This document shows, piece after piece, positions 10,817 through 20,097 of a stretch of DNA of 64,000 bases. The notes below the pieces were generated by a model. That model saw nothing but the letters and a program-made list of their open reading frames with translations, was not told the DNA's origin and searched no databases. Numbering within the stretch: the first letter of the stretch is position 1; each line of letters begins with the position of its first letter. Origin of the DNA: Maribacter vaceletii (GTDB lineage Bacteria; Bacteroidota; Bacteroidia; Flavobacteriales; Flavobacteriaceae). The stretch is taken from positions 186,001-250,000 of the forward strand of contig NZ_RBIQ01000007.1 in the NCBI RefSeq assembly GCF_003634105.1. Reading direction: 5' to 3'. The position numbers and the translations under genes were made by a program.

Positions 10817-10834
10817 AAGTGCTATTACTAATTT

Positions 10835-11857
10835 CTAAAACAATCCTCCTTGAATATTTCCTTTTATTCTACCTAGATGTTTATAGGCTTGCTCGGTAAC
10901 TTCTCTTCCTCTTGGAGTACGCATTATAAAACCTTGTTGTATTAAAAAAGGTTCATACACTTCCTCTATTGTTTCAGGGCTTTCAGAAACTGCCGTTGCA
11001 ATAGTAGAAATTCCTACCGGACCACCTTTAAATTTATCAATAATGGTAGTTAGTATTTTATTATCCATTTCATCTAAACCATGTGCATCTACATTTAATG
11101 CTTTTAGGCTAAACTTAGAAATAGCAATATCTATACTACCATTACCTTTAATTTGCGCAAAATCTCTTACCCTTCTTAAAAGGGAATTACATATTCTTGG
11201 TGTACCTCTACTTCTGCCTGCAATTTCTATAGCTGCTTCATTAGTTATAGGTACGTTTAAAATTTCTGAACTTCGTTCTACGATGGTAGATAATAACTCT
11301 GTAGAGTAATATTGCAACCTACTTTGAATTCCAAAACGAGCACGCATAGGTGCTGTAAGTAAACCAGACCTTGTAGTTGCCCCTATTAAAGTAAACGGAT
11401 TTAAGTTTATTTGTACTGTTCGTGCATTTGGCCCAGTTTCAATCATAATATCAATCTTATAATCTTCCATTGCAGAATACAAGTATTCTTCTACAATTGG
11501 GCTTAATCTATGAATTTCATCAATAAACAAGACATCTCGTTCTTCTAAATTTGTTAACAAACCAGCTAAATCTCCTGGTTTATCTAACACAGGACCCGAT
11601 GTAATTTTTATACCCACACCAAGTTCATTTGCTAAAATATGAGCCAAAGTTGTTTTTCCTAATCCCGGAGGACCATGAAATAAAGTATGATCCAACGCTT
11701 CTCCTCTTTGGTTAGCTGCTTCCACAAAAATCTTAAGATTCTCTAGAACCTGTTCCTGCCCAGTAAAATCATTAAAAGTAACCGGCCTTAAAGCTCTTTC
11801 TATATCAAACTCTTCCGAAGAAAAATTACCAGTAGTTGGATCCAAATTTTCGTTCAT
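10835..11857 (-). CDS. ruvB: Holliday junction branch migration ATPase RuvB
   Basis: 340 residues from the chosen ATG. RuvB is the hexameric AAA+ motor that drives branch migration on RuvA-bound junctions. Walker A (GPPGLGKTT) is near residue 62, Walker B with its DEIHR box near residue 112, the sensor 1 segment GATTRSG near residue 159, and the winged-helix C-terminus contains [10 protein letters not shown] and [18 protein letters not shown]. The frame can be extended six codons to a TTG at 11875, but that extension runs through the TATCTTTG promoter element, and flavobacterial RuvB proteins begin MNENLDP. I therefore prefer the ATG at 11857. queG follows 18 bases downstream. Confidence 0.96.
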   Translation of the reverse strand: MNENLDPTTGNFSSEEFDIERALRPVTFNDFTGQEQVLENLKIFVEAANQRGEALDHTLFHGPPGLGKTTLAHILANELGVGIKITSGPVLDKPGDLAGLLTNLEERDVLFIDEIHRLSPIVEEYLYSAMEDYKIDIMIETGPNARTVQINLNPFTLIGATTRSGLLTAPMRARFGIQSRLQYYSTELLSTIVERSSEILNVPITNEAAIEIAGRSRGTPRICNSLLRRVRDFAQIKGNGSIDIAISKFSLKALNVDAHGLDEMDNKILTTIIDKFKGGPVGISTIATAVSESPETIEEVYEPFLIQQGFIMRTPRGREVTEQAYKHLGRIKGNIQGGLF

Positions 11858-11863
11858 AGTAAA

Positions 11864-11871
11864 CAAAGATA
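11864..11871 (-). promoter_or_regulatory. Putative -7 promoter element for ruvB-queG
   Basis: TATCTTTG on the minus strand matches TAnnTTTG and ends six bases before the ruvB ATG. If used, the transcript would have an extremely short or no leader. It also argues against the longer TTG-started reading of ruvB. Confidence 0.5.
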
Positions 11872-11977
11872 GCAAAAATCAAATGCTAATAACTCAATAG
11901 AATTAACAACTATCATAACATTCTAATTTTTTAAATAACCATAAAAAAGTATTTAATTATTATCGTAAATTCATTTC

Positions 11978-14239
11978 ATGAAAAATATACAATACTCTAA
12001 AGGCGTAACGCAATACCTTCCTTTTTTTTATATTATTTGGGCAGATGATTTATTATCTGTTTCTGAGATTAATGTTGTGAAACATGCTTTAGAAGAAGAT
12101 ACAACGCTTGAGGACCAAGAAAAAGAACTACTACTTTCTTGGTTAAAAAATGAAAACTCTCTTAAAGACAAAGAAGTTAAAATTTGGAAGCAAATTATTG
12201 ATGCATCTAAAATTAAAATAATAGAAAATGAGTCTTATCCACTAACTTTTTTTAGTCAAAAAGTAACTGCTTCCTACTTTTCCGATAGCTCATTTAACGA
12301 AAGTCTTAAAAAAATAGAGGTTAATCTAGGCATGCAACCCAACCACTACAATCATTTATTTGAGGTTAAAATAAGTACTAACAAAACATCTAAAGAATAT
12401 GACAGTGCAATAATAGATTCTATTTTAAAAGGCAAACAAGCCAAAGTGGTTGATACTTTTAGAAAAGATTTATCTGCTACAATATTTAACTGGGAAACTA
12501 TTCGCGATAAAAGCACACACAGAAAAAAAGTTTTAGAACAGGTAAAACATCTTGCAAATAAAGGGTATGGAGCAATGGCATACCCTAGAGTTTATAATGG
12601 AACCGAAGACATGGAAGGTTACGCTGCAATTTTTGAACACATGATGTATGTAGATGGCAGTATGGCCATTAAATTTGGTGTTCAATTTGGATTATTTGGC
12701 GGAAGTATTCAAAAACTTGGCACAAAAAAGCATCATGATTTATATCTAAAAAACACAGGAGAAGCATCTTTATTAGGGTGTTTTGCAATGACAGAAACTG
12801 GACATGGCTCTAATGTAAGAGGCGTAAAAACAACTGCAACGTATGACAAAAAATCAAACCAGATAACTATACACACCCCTGGTAAAATTGACAACAAAGA
12901 ATATATAGGAAATGCTTTAGATTCGAAAATGGCTTCTGTTTTTGCACAACTTATTGTAAATGGAAAAAATGAAGGCGTGCATGCTATTCTTGTTCCTCTA
13001 AGAGATAAAAACCACAACTTACTACCAGGAATAAATGTGGTTGACAATGGGTACAAATTAGGGCTTAATGGTGTAGACAATGGCAAAATATGGTTTAACC
13101 AAGTTGCCGTACCAAAAGACAATTTATTAGACAAATATGGCTCTATTACAAATGACGGTTCTTATTATTCTAAGATTGAAAATCCTAATAAAAGATTTTT
13201 TACCATGCTTGGAACCCTTGTTGGCGGAAGAATTTGTGTTGCCAGAGCTGGTTTAGGTGGTGCAAAAATGGCATTAACAATTGCTATAAAACATGCTTTA
13301 CAAAGAAGGCAGTTTAATGACAATAAAAAAATGCAGGAAGATTTGTTGATGGATTATCCATCACACCAGTTACGATTAATCCCTTTAGTAGCTAAAGCGT
13401 ATGTATATCATTTTACTTTAGACAAAATGATGTATGAGTATTGTAATGAAGCTTCTGACAAAAGAAAAGTAGAAACACAAGCTGCAGGTTTAAAATCGAT
13501 TATAACATGGTATGCCAATGCTACTATCCAAGAATGTAGAGAAGCTTGTGGAGGAAAAGGATACCTAATAGAGAACAGAATAGCCGATTTAAAGAATGAT
13601 GTGGACATTTTCACAACTTTTGAAGGAGATAACACAGTTTTACTACAATTAGCAGCAAAAGGGGTGTTATCCGATTTTAAGGCAGAGTTTAATAGTGCTG
13701 GTTTTTTATCTGTTTTAAAACTATTAAGTAACCAAATAAATGATAGCGTTACTACTGCTAATCCTTTGTACACTAACAAAGTAGATAAAGATCATTTATA
13801 TGATCCAGAATTTCATAAAAATGCTCTAAACTATAGAACAAGAAGATTAACGTATTCTATTGCAAAACGCATACAAGGGTATATTAAAAAAGGCGTACCA
13901 TCTTATCAAGCTTTTTTAAAAGTACAAACACATTTAATAAGCTTAGGAAAAGCCTATAGCATAGCAAAAGCTTACGAAGCTTACTATACTTCTATTAGTA
14001 TAATTAAAGATGAAAAATATGCAGACCTATTTAAAAAACTAGGTGTTTTATATGCGTTACATGAAATAAGAATTGATGCAAGTTGGTATTTAGAACAAAG
14101 CTATATAGGAGCCACAAAATCAAAGGCAATACGACAACGCGTGGAAAGACTTAGTACAGAGTTAAGACCTCATATAAATACCCTTATAGATGGTTTTGGA
14201 ATACCAGAACATTGCTTAACTGCTCCGATTAGTAAATAA
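11978..14239 (+). CDS. Acyl-CoA oxidase / long acyl-CoA dehydrogenase-like flavoprotein
   Basis: 753 residues, much longer than ordinary acyl-CoA dehydrogenases (about 380) and close to the acyl-CoA oxidase family, which introduces the trans-2 double bond into acyl-CoA with FAD and passes electrons to oxygen. Diagnostic text includes CFAMTETGHGSNVRGVKTTA near residue 268, the FAD-binding region before it (GSMAIKFGVQFGLFGGSIQK), RICVARAGLGGAKMALTIAI near residue 421 and the C-terminal-domain signature CREACGGKGYLIENRI near residue 523, followed by FTTFEGDNTVLLQLAAKGVL. The C-terminal 180 residues match the extra oxidase domain. It is monocistronic, facing the GIN-domain gene. Whether it acts as an oxidase or a dehydrogenase cannot be settled from sequence. 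It would feed beta-oxidation. Confidence 0.85.
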   Translation: MKNIQYSKGVTQYLPFFYIIWADDLLSVSEINVVKHALEEDTTLEDQEKELLLSWLKNENSLKDKEVKIWKQIIDASKIKIIENESYPLTFFSQKVTASYFSDSSFNESLKKIEVNLGMQPNHYNHLFEVKISTNKTSKEYDSAIIDSILKGKQAKVVDTFRKDLSATIFNWETIRDKSTHRKKVLEQVKHLANKGYGAMAYPRVYNGTEDMEGYAAIFEHMMYVDGSMAIKFGVQFGLFGGSIQKLGTKKHHDLYLKNTGEASLLGCFAMTETGHGSNVRGVKTTATYDKKSNQITIHTPGKIDNKEYIGNALDSKMASVFAQLIVNGKNEGVHAILVPLRDKNHNLLPGINVVDNGYKLGLNGVDNGKIWFNQVAVPKDNLLDKYGSITNDGSYYSKIENPNKRFFTMLGTLVGGRICVARAGLGGAKMALTIAIKHALQRRQFNDNKKMQEDLLMDYPSHQLRLIPLVAKAYVYHFTLDKMMYEYCNEASDKRKVETQAAGLKSIITWYANATIQECREACGGKGYLIENRIADLKNDVDIFTTFEGDNTVLLQLAAKGVLSDFKAEFNSAGFLSVLKLLSNQINDSVTTANPLYTNKVDKDHLYDPEFHKNALNYRTRRLTYSIAKRIQGYIKKGVPSYQAFLKVQTHLISLGKAYSIAKAYEAYYTSISIIKDEKYADLFKKLGVLYALHEIRIDASWYLEQSYIGATKSKAIRQRVERLSTELRPHINTLIDGFGIPEHCLTAPISK

Positions 14240-14252
14240 AATCGGAGCAGTT
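14218..14252. terminator. Hairpin overlapping the acyl-CoA oxidase stop codon
   Basis: A 12-bp perfect stem, AACTGCTCCGAT (14218-14229) with ATCGGAGCAGTT (14241-14252), encloses the stop codon of the upstream gene. It lies between two convergent genes. The following bases are not a clean T-run on either strand, so it is a weaker terminator candidate, or a 3' end stabiliser. Confidence 0.6.
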
Positions 14253-14274
14253 ACAATTAGGTTATTGCATAAAA

Positions 14275-15099
14275 TTAATCCTTTTTTTTATGCAATTCTG
14301 AGGTATCTAAAAAATCTAATAGTACCATTTTACCATCTCCATAAAAATAAGTCTTAGAAGACCCGGATGAAGATAATTCTATAGTATCTGATGCATAAAC
14401 TCTTGCACTAGGAGATTCAGATAAAGTGACCGAAACAGCACTTGCCTGAAGCTTCTCTGCTTTTAAGTTAGAAGACCCTAAAAGTTTTACTTTCAAAACA
14501 TCTGTAGTACCATCCATTTTAGCAGAAGATGTATCTGTCATAAAAATTGAATTTGTAGAACTTGTAGAATAAATAGAAACATCTATACGGTCTTTTAAAT
14601 TTATTTGTAGTGAATCACTATCTATGTTAAAATTACCAGAACTATTGTCCTCCATATTAATATCTACATAAGGAGATTGTGCATTTAGTTCTAATTTAGA
14701 ATTTTCATAAGTATTTACATAAAGTTCTTCAGACTCTACAATATCCTCCATTCGTATTCTTCCTCCTCTCATAACAATAGCATCCAATTCTACAAAACTT
14801 ACAATAATATCTAATTTCTTTTTTCTTGTGATTTTATAAAAAGAACTAATTTTAAGTGTTCCGTTTACTACTCGAAATTTTAAAACATCAATTAAATTAT
14901 CATCAGCTGTAATGCTATACCCTTCAACATCTCCTCTTTTTAAAGTAATATCTAAGTCATCATTTAATTCTATTTCTGTAAACGAGGGTAGGTCTTGGAC
15001 AACATCAATTACATTCTTATTCCCTTTTATTTTAGGTTTACGTTGTGCATAGGTATAAGCACAAAAAAATAATAATGTGCCAATTAATATTCTTTTCAT
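14275..15099 (-). CDS. Exported GIN-domain (DUF2807) protein
   Basis: 274 residues with a clear signal peptide (MKRILIGTLLFFCAYTYAQ). The mature protein has the repetitive beta-helix-like pattern of the putative auto-transporter adhesin head GIN domain: LPSFTEIELNDDLDITLKRG, NTYENSKLELNAQSPYVDIN and a tail of short strands separated by Ser, Asp and Gly. The family is abundant in Bacteroidota; its function is not established and it is thought to be a periplasmic or surface protein. It has no same-strand partner: the cox operon terminator lies downstream of a different transcript, and the acyl-CoA oxidase faces it. No lipobox is seen. Confidence 0.8.
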   Translation of the reverse strand: MKRILIGTLLFFCAYTYAQRKPKIKGNKNVIDVVQDLPSFTEIELNDDLDITLKRGDVEGYSITADDNLIDVLKFRVVNGTLKISSFYKITRKKKLDIIVSFVELDAIVMRGGRIRMEDIVESEELYVNTYENSKLELNAQSPYVDINMEDNSSGNFNIDSDSLQINLKDRIDVSIYSTSSTNSIFMTDTSSAKMDGTTDVLKVKLLGSSNLKAEKLQASAVSVTLSESPSARVYASDTIELSSSGSSKTYFYGDGKMVLLDFLDTSELHKKKD

Positions 15100-15171
15100 T
15101 ATAGATAAATTTTAGCGTTAATGGTAACTGTAAGATATTACAAAAAAGCCATATACATTTAAAATAAGTCC

Positions 15172-15204
15172 AAAAAAAAAGTCTAACTATAAAAGTTAGA
15201 CTTT
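15172..15204 (-). terminator. Terminator of the act-cox operon
   Basis: Stem AAAGTCTAAC (15178-15187) with GTTAGACTTT (15195-15204) and a seven-base loop. Read on the minus strand the stem is followed by an uninterrupted run of T, a typical intrinsic terminator 23 bases after the cox1 stop. Confidence 0.85.
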
Positions 15205-15226
15205 ACTATTTTTAATACAAAACTAA

Positions 15227-17053
15227 TTAGTGATGCATTTCTTCTTCATCTGGCTGTAAAGGTACAGTTTGCGGAACAAAATCTTGTCCAGGAATAATAT
15301 ACTCTCCATTTGCATCTACCTTACTATAATCATAAGCCCAACGATGAACTTCTGGAATTGGACCATGCCAGTTTCCATGAAAATGTTCATGTGGAGTAGT
15401 CCATTCTAATGTATTTGAACTCCATGGATTTAAAGAACCTTTTTTACCATTAAAAATGCTATTAACAAAATTGTATAAGAATATTAATTGCGCTCCTGCA
15501 GCAATTATTGCAAATACCGTCATTAAAACTTGTACATCAGTTAATTCATCAAACATTGGAAATGCTGTATTCTGGTAATATCTTCTAGGAACACCTGCCA
15601 TACCAACAAAGTGCATTGGGAAGAACACCCCATAAGCACAAACTGCAGTTATCCAAAAGTGTACATACCCTAAATTTTTGTTCATCATCTTACCTTCAAA
15701 CATTTTTGGGAACCAGTGATAAACACCAGCAAATAAACCATACAATGCAGATATACCCATTACTAAGTGGAAGTGTGCTACAACAAAATAGGTATCATGA
15801 ACATTAATATCTAAAGTACTATCTCCTAAAACAATACCTGTTAAACCTCCAGTTATAAAGGTAGAAACCAAACCAATAGAAAATAACATTCCAGGATTTA
15901 ATTGTAAGTTACCTTTCCAAAGTGTGGTTATATAATTAAATGCTTTTACTGCAGATGGTATTGCAATTAATAATGTTGTAAATGTAAATACGGAACCTAA
16001 GAATGGGTTCATTCCAGAAATAAACATGTGGTGCCCCCAAACAATTGTAGATAAAAATGCAATTGCTATTATTGATGCAATCATAGCTCGATACCCAAAA
16101 ATTGGTTTACGAGCATTGGTAGACATAACTTCTGATGTAATACCCAATGCAGGTAATAATACAATATATACTTCAGGGTGACCTAAGAACCAGAATAAGT
16201 GTTCATATAGAACAGGGGAACCTCCTTGATAATGTAAAACTTCTCCTTGAATAAAAATATCTGATAAAAAGAATGATGTACCAAAACTTCTATCCATTAT
16301 AAGTAATAATGCTGCTGATAAAAGAACTGGGAAAGAAATAACACCAATAATTGCTGTTACAAAGAATGCCCATATTGTTAATGGCAATCTTGTCATTGAC
16401 ATACCTTTTGTACGTAAGTTAATAACTGTAACTATATAGTTTAATGATCCAAGTAAAGAAGATGCAATAAATATAGCCATAGAAACCAACCATAATGTCA
16501 TACCCATTCCAGAACCAGGTTGTGCCATAGGTAATGCACTTAATGGTGGGTAAATTGTCCATCCAGCTGCTGCAGGTCCTGCCTCTACAAATAAAGAGCA
16601 AACCATTATTACACTAGATAAAAAGAATAACCAATAAGACACCATATTAAGAAAACCAGATGCCATATCTCTAGCTCCAATTTGCAAAGGAATAAGCAAG
16701 TTACTAAACGTACCACTTAAACCTGCAGTAAGTACAAAGAATACCATTATAGTACCATGTATAGTAACTAATGCTAAATAAATATCAGCATCCATTACAC
16801 CTCCTGGAGCCCATTTTCCTAAAACAGCCTCAAATATTGGAAAAGATTCTCCTGGCCAAGCAATTTGCATTCTAAATAAAATAGACATTGCTATACCAAT
16901 AGTACCCATGATTAAACCAGTAATTAAATACTGCTTAGAAATCATTTTATGGTCTGTACTAAATATATATTTTGTTACAAAGGTTTCTTTGTGATGATGA
17001 TGTCCATGATCCTCTTCGTGACCATCTACTTGTGCATGTGCTGTTGCTGACAT
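15227..17053 (-). CDS. ctaD: Cytochrome c oxidase subunit I (aa3-type)
   Basis: 608 residues, a twelve-helix heme-copper oxidase subunit holding heme a and the heme a3-CuB centre, which reduces oxygen to water and pumps protons. Ligand motifs are visible: TIHGTIMVFF for a heme a histidine, GHPEVYIVLLPALG for the CuB histidine and cross-linked tyrosine, GHHMFISG for two further CuB histidines, and HDTYFVVAHFHLVMG for the heme a3 and second heme a histidines. The presence of the HPEVY tyrosine marks an A-family oxidase. The cytoplasmic N-terminus has a short histidine cluster (seven His within residues 6-21), which is unusual. It is the last gene of the operon, 44 bases after cox2, with the terminator just downstream. 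Confidence 0.97.
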   Translation of the reverse strand: MSATAHAQVDGHEEDHGHHHHKETFVTKYIFSTDHKMISKQYLITGLIMGTIGIAMSILFRMQIAWPGESFPIFEAVLGKWAPGGVMDADIYLALVTIHGTIMVFFVLTAGLSGTFSNLLIPLQIGARDMASGFLNMVSYWLFFLSSVIMVCSLFVEAGPAAAGWTIYPPLSALPMAQPGSGMGMTLWLVSMAIFIASSLLGSLNYIVTVINLRTKGMSMTRLPLTIWAFFVTAIIGVISFPVLLSAALLLIMDRSFGTSFFLSDIFIQGEVLHYQGGSPVLYEHLFWFLGHPEVYIVLLPALGITSEVMSTNARKPIFGYRAMIASIIAIAFLSTIVWGHHMFISGMNPFLGSVFTFTTLLIAIPSAVKAFNYITTLWKGNLQLNPGMLFSIGLVSTFITGGLTGIVLGDSTLDINVHDTYFVVAHFHLVMGISALYGLFAGVYHWFPKMFEGKMMNKNLGYVHFWITAVCAYGVFFPMHFVGMAGVPRRYYQNTAFPMFDELTDVQVLMTVFAIIAAGAQLIFLYNFVNSIFNGKKGSLNPWSSNTLEWTTPHEHFHGNWHGPIPEVHRWAYDYSKVDANGEYIIPGQDFVPQTVPLQPDEEEMHH

Positions 17054-17097
17054 AATCGTACTTTATTTTTTTTATTAATTTATTATCTTACTTGTAA

Positions 17098-18156
17098 TTA
17101 GTTTACAGAAGCTATAGCTGGCTTAAAAGTCTTTTGTTCTTTTATCCATTTATTATATTCTTCTTCTGTTTCCACTATAATTTTCATTTGCATATTGTAA
17201 TGCGATTTTCCACAAATCTTATTACAAAGTAAAATATAATCAAACTCCCATGGATCAGAATTGTCTTCGCCAAGAGCAGCCTTTTTAGCTCTTATAGCAT
17301 TTGTTCTTTTAACCTTATCAACTACATCAGGATCTAATCTCATTTCAGCAGTTGTTGTAATAGGCGTAAAAGAGAATTCAGTTATCATTCCAGGAACACA
17401 ATTCATCTGTGCTCTAAAATGAGGCATATAAGCAGAATGCAAAACATCTTGCGAACGCATTTTAAAATTAACTTTTCTACCTACTGGTAAGTGTAATTCT
17501 TTTACAATAATATCATCTGCAGCATAACTATCCGAAGGATCTAATCCTAATATATTAGCATTATCAATATCAATCATTCTTACATTAGCACCACCAAGTA
17601 CATTATCATCTCCAGCATATCTAGCTGTCCAGTTAAATTGCTGCGCATATAATTCTACAATAATAGGATCATCTTCATCATTAACATCCATTATTTCAGT
17701 CCAAGTGTATAGTCCCCAAAGAATTAAACCTGCTAATACAATTACAGGGATAATAGTCCATATAAATTCTAGCTTATCGTTATCTGCATAGAACAATGCT
17801 TTATTCCCTTTTTTACCACTATACTTATAACCAAAGTAATGTAATAATGCTTGTGTTAATGTTTGTACTATAAATATGATTATAAAAGACACCAACATTA
17901 AATAGTCATACTCTGCACCATGTGCAGAAGCAGCTGTTGGTAATAATACTTTAGTGTATTTCCAAAAACTAAAAATGGTAATACCATAAATAAATATTAA
18001 AAAAGCAAATAATAAATAACCATTGATTTTATTATCCTGATCATTTGCAATTTGAGAATTCTCCGTAGTGAGTTGTGAGAGTTCGAACATTTTGGTCATT
18101 TGCGAAATTGCAATTGCCACTAGAACTAATACAACTAAAGTTAATAATGTAGTCAT
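17098..18156 (-). CDS. ctaC: Cytochrome c oxidase subunit II
   Basis: 352 residues. Subunit II carries the binuclear CuA centre that accepts electrons from cytochrome c or directly from complex III. An N-terminal hydrophobic segment (residues 1-20) and two membrane helices (about 48-70 and 84-106, then 130-150) precede the cupredoxin domain. CuA ligands are visible in VLHSAYMPHFRAQMNCVPG and, near residue 312, CNKICGKSHYNMQM, giving the Cys-x3-Cys-x3-His-x2-Met pattern. It lies between actF (28 bases) and cox1 (44 bases), so the oxidase is expressed with alternative complex III. The extra N-terminal hydrophobic segment is common in Bacteroidota homologues. Confidence 0.95.
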   Translation of the reverse strand: MTTLLTLVVLVLVAIAISQMTKMFELSQLTTENSQIANDQDNKINGYLLFAFLIFIYGITIFSFWKYTKVLLPTAASAHGAEYDYLMLVSFIIIFIVQTLTQALLHYFGYKYSGKKGNKALFYADNDKLEFIWTIIPVIVLAGLILWGLYTWTEIMDVNDEDDPIIVELYAQQFNWTARYAGDDNVLGGANVRMIDIDNANILGLDPSDSYAADDIIVKELHLPVGRKVNFKMRSQDVLHSAYMPHFRAQMNCVPGMITEFSFTPITTTAEMRLDPDVVDKVKRTNAIRAKKAALGEDNSDPWEFDYILLCNKICGKSHYNMQMKIIVETEEEYNKWIKEQKTFKPAIASVN

Positions 18157-18184
18157 TGTATGATTTAATATTATACCTTACTAA

Positions 18185-19519
18185 TTAATAATGAAAATGT
18201 CTACTTTCCTCTATAAAAGGATTTCGTTTTGGTTGCAATGGTGCTTTACTTAATGCTCTAAACACCCAGAATATGAATAAGCCTGCAAAAAACAACACAG
18301 CTCCTATCTCAGGGATTCCAATAAACCACTGATTACCTACTGTTGAAGGCATAATCATATTAAATATATCTAAATAGTGCCCTGCTAAAATAACAACACC
18401 TGCCATTACTACAAACCAATTTACTCGTTTATAATCACTGTTCATTAATAATAAAACAGGAAACAAAAAGTTCATTACTATCATACCAAAAAATGGTAAT
18501 CTAAAATCTTGTATACGTGTAACATAATAGGTTACTTCCTCAGGAATATCAGAATACCATATTAGCATAAACTGTGAAAACCACAAGTATGTCCAGAAAA
18601 CACTAATACCAAACATAAATTTTGCTAAATCATGTATATGACTATCATTTACATCTTCTAAATACCCTTTAGATTTTAAATATATAGTTACTAATGCAAT
18701 TACTGTAATACCAGAAACAAACATACTTGCAAATACATACCATCCAAATAAGGTGCTAAACCAATGTGGATCCACACTCATTATCCAATCCCAAGACATT
18801 ATAGATTCTGAAATAAGATAGAATACTAAAAACCCTGCAGAAATTCTAAAGTTTAATTTAAAGTTAGAATCATCATTAGATTCATCTTGTTTTAAAGATA
18901 ATTTTCTTGAATACTCACGATATAAAATCCACCCTGCCAAAAATATAGCAGCACGTATTAAGAAGAATATAGGATTTAAATACCCCTTTTTTCCTTGTAA
19001 TAAATGATCATGTGCAACAACATCTGCATCCATCCAAACAAATAAATGGTTCATATGCATAACAGACAATACTAAAATTACAAATACAATAATACCACCT
19101 GGAACTAAGTAAGAAGTAATACCTTCCATTACTCTAAATAATAGTGGTGACCAACCTGCTTGTGCCGCTCTTTGGATAGCATAAAAAGCTAAAACCCCCA
19201 AAGCAATCATCATAAAGAAGAATGCCGCAACATATAATGCTGCCCATGGTTTGTTTTGCAATTGGTGTAATAAATGCTCATCATGAGAAGAACCATGTCC
19301 ATCATCATGCGCATCTACTGTTGCGTGTTCATTATGAGCATCAACAGCACTATGAGATTCTGTGGCATGACTATCTCCATGAGTATCATGACTTGCAACT
19401 ATTGCTTTAGCTTCTTCAACTGTAGATGGCGCAGAGATAAATCCTACTGCTATACCTATAAGTCCAACTGCCATTAATATAAATGAAGCAATTTTTAATC
19501 TATTTGAAAACGTGTACAT
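18185..19519 (-). CDS. actF: Alternative complex III subunit ActF (NrfD-like quinol:cytochrome c oxidoreductase membrane subunit)
   Basis: 444 residues with about ten hydrophobic helices. ActF is the second, smaller NrfD-type membrane subunit of alternative complex III, which oxidises menaquinol in place of cytochrome bc1. Family text includes WSPLLFRVMEGITSYLVPGG, DWIMSVDPHWFSTLFGWYVF near residue 250 and FWTYLWFSQFMLIWYSDIPEEV. Between the first helix and the second, residues 43-86 form a strongly histidine-rich segment with 11 His, flanked by Asp, Ser and Glu. Its role is unknown; metal binding is possible. The gene follows actE by 15 bases. Confidence 0.93.
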   Translation of the reverse strand: MYTFSNRLKIASFILMAVGLIGIAVGFISAPSTVEEAKAIVASHDTHGDSHATESHSAVDAHNEHATVDAHDDGHGSSHDEHLLHQLQNKPWAALYVAAFFFMMIALGVLAFYAIQRAAQAGWSPLLFRVMEGITSYLVPGGIIVFVILVLSVMHMNHLFVWMDADVVAHDHLLQGKKGYLNPIFFLIRAAIFLAGWILYREYSRKLSLKQDESNDDSNFKLNFRISAGFLVFYLISESIMSWDWIMSVDPHWFSTLFGWYVFASMFVSGITVIALVTIYLKSKGYLEDVNDSHIHDLAKFMFGISVFWTYLWFSQFMLIWYSDIPEEVTYYVTRIQDFRLPFFGMIVMNFLFPVLLLMNSDYKRVNWFVVMAGVVILAGHYLDIFNMIMPSTVGNQWFIGIPEIGAVLFFAGLFIFWVFRALSKAPLQPKRNPFIEESRHFHY

Positions 19520-19534
19520 ATTCTTATCTATGTA

Positions 19535-20095
19535 TTATTTTATTAAATCTTGTTTCAATGCCATTACATACTCAGAAACTTGCCACATTTCTTCTGTATT
19601 CATTTGGGAAGCATACGAACCCATTGAGTTTAAACCATATTGTACAGTATGAAAAGCTGTACCTACAGTTATGTTTCTAGCAGCATCTGCATAACTAGGA
19701 ACACCTAATATTTTTTCTCTCTTTACCAAAGTACCTTGCCCTTTTCCTTTTGGCCCATGGCAAATAGCACAATATATGCCATATAACTCTTTACCTTTTG
19801 ATAAATTAGACACACTTTGCAAGGAATCTAATGGACTAGGGTTTATTCTTGCAATTTCTTTACCTTCAGGCGTGTTTTCAATTCCATAAGGAATCCAACC
19901 TCTAGAAATTGTATTTTCTACTGGCATTTTTGCTTCCATCCCATAAGGTAAAAAATCTGCTTCACCATACGCTTCATACCCAACAGATTCATACATGTTT
20001 GGCATATATTGATAATTAGGTTTGCTTTTATCAGCGCATGATACTGCTAATAGCGCCAATCCAAATACAACTATTAATTTATTAAAACTGTTCAT
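19535..20095 (-). CDS. actE: Alternative complex III subunit ActE, mono-heme cytochrome c lipoprotein
   Basis: 186 residues. A lipoprotein signal ends in LLAVSCADK, placing the protein on the membrane outer face. One c-type heme site, CAICH, lies near residue 133, followed by GPKGKGQGTL, and the distal Met is probably in GLNSMGSY or a neighbouring segment near the C-terminus. In alternative complex III this subunit passes electrons from ActA toward the oxidase. The gene is two bases from actD and 15 from actF, within the operon. Confidence 0.94.
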   Translation of the reverse strand: MNSFNKLIVVFGLALLAVSCADKSKPNYQYMPNMYESVGYEAYGEADFLPYGMEAKMPVENTISRGWIPYGIENTPEGKEIARINPSPLDSLQSVSNLSKGKELYGIYCAICHGPKGKGQGTLVKREKILGVPSYADAARNITVGTAFHTVQYGLNSMGSYASQMNTEEMWQVSEYVMALKQDLIK

Positions 20096-20097
20096 AT

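Noticed and set aside
11858-11875. Upstream TTG start of ruvB
   Set aside because: The added codons run through the TATCTTTG promoter element; MNENLDP at 11857 is the family start.
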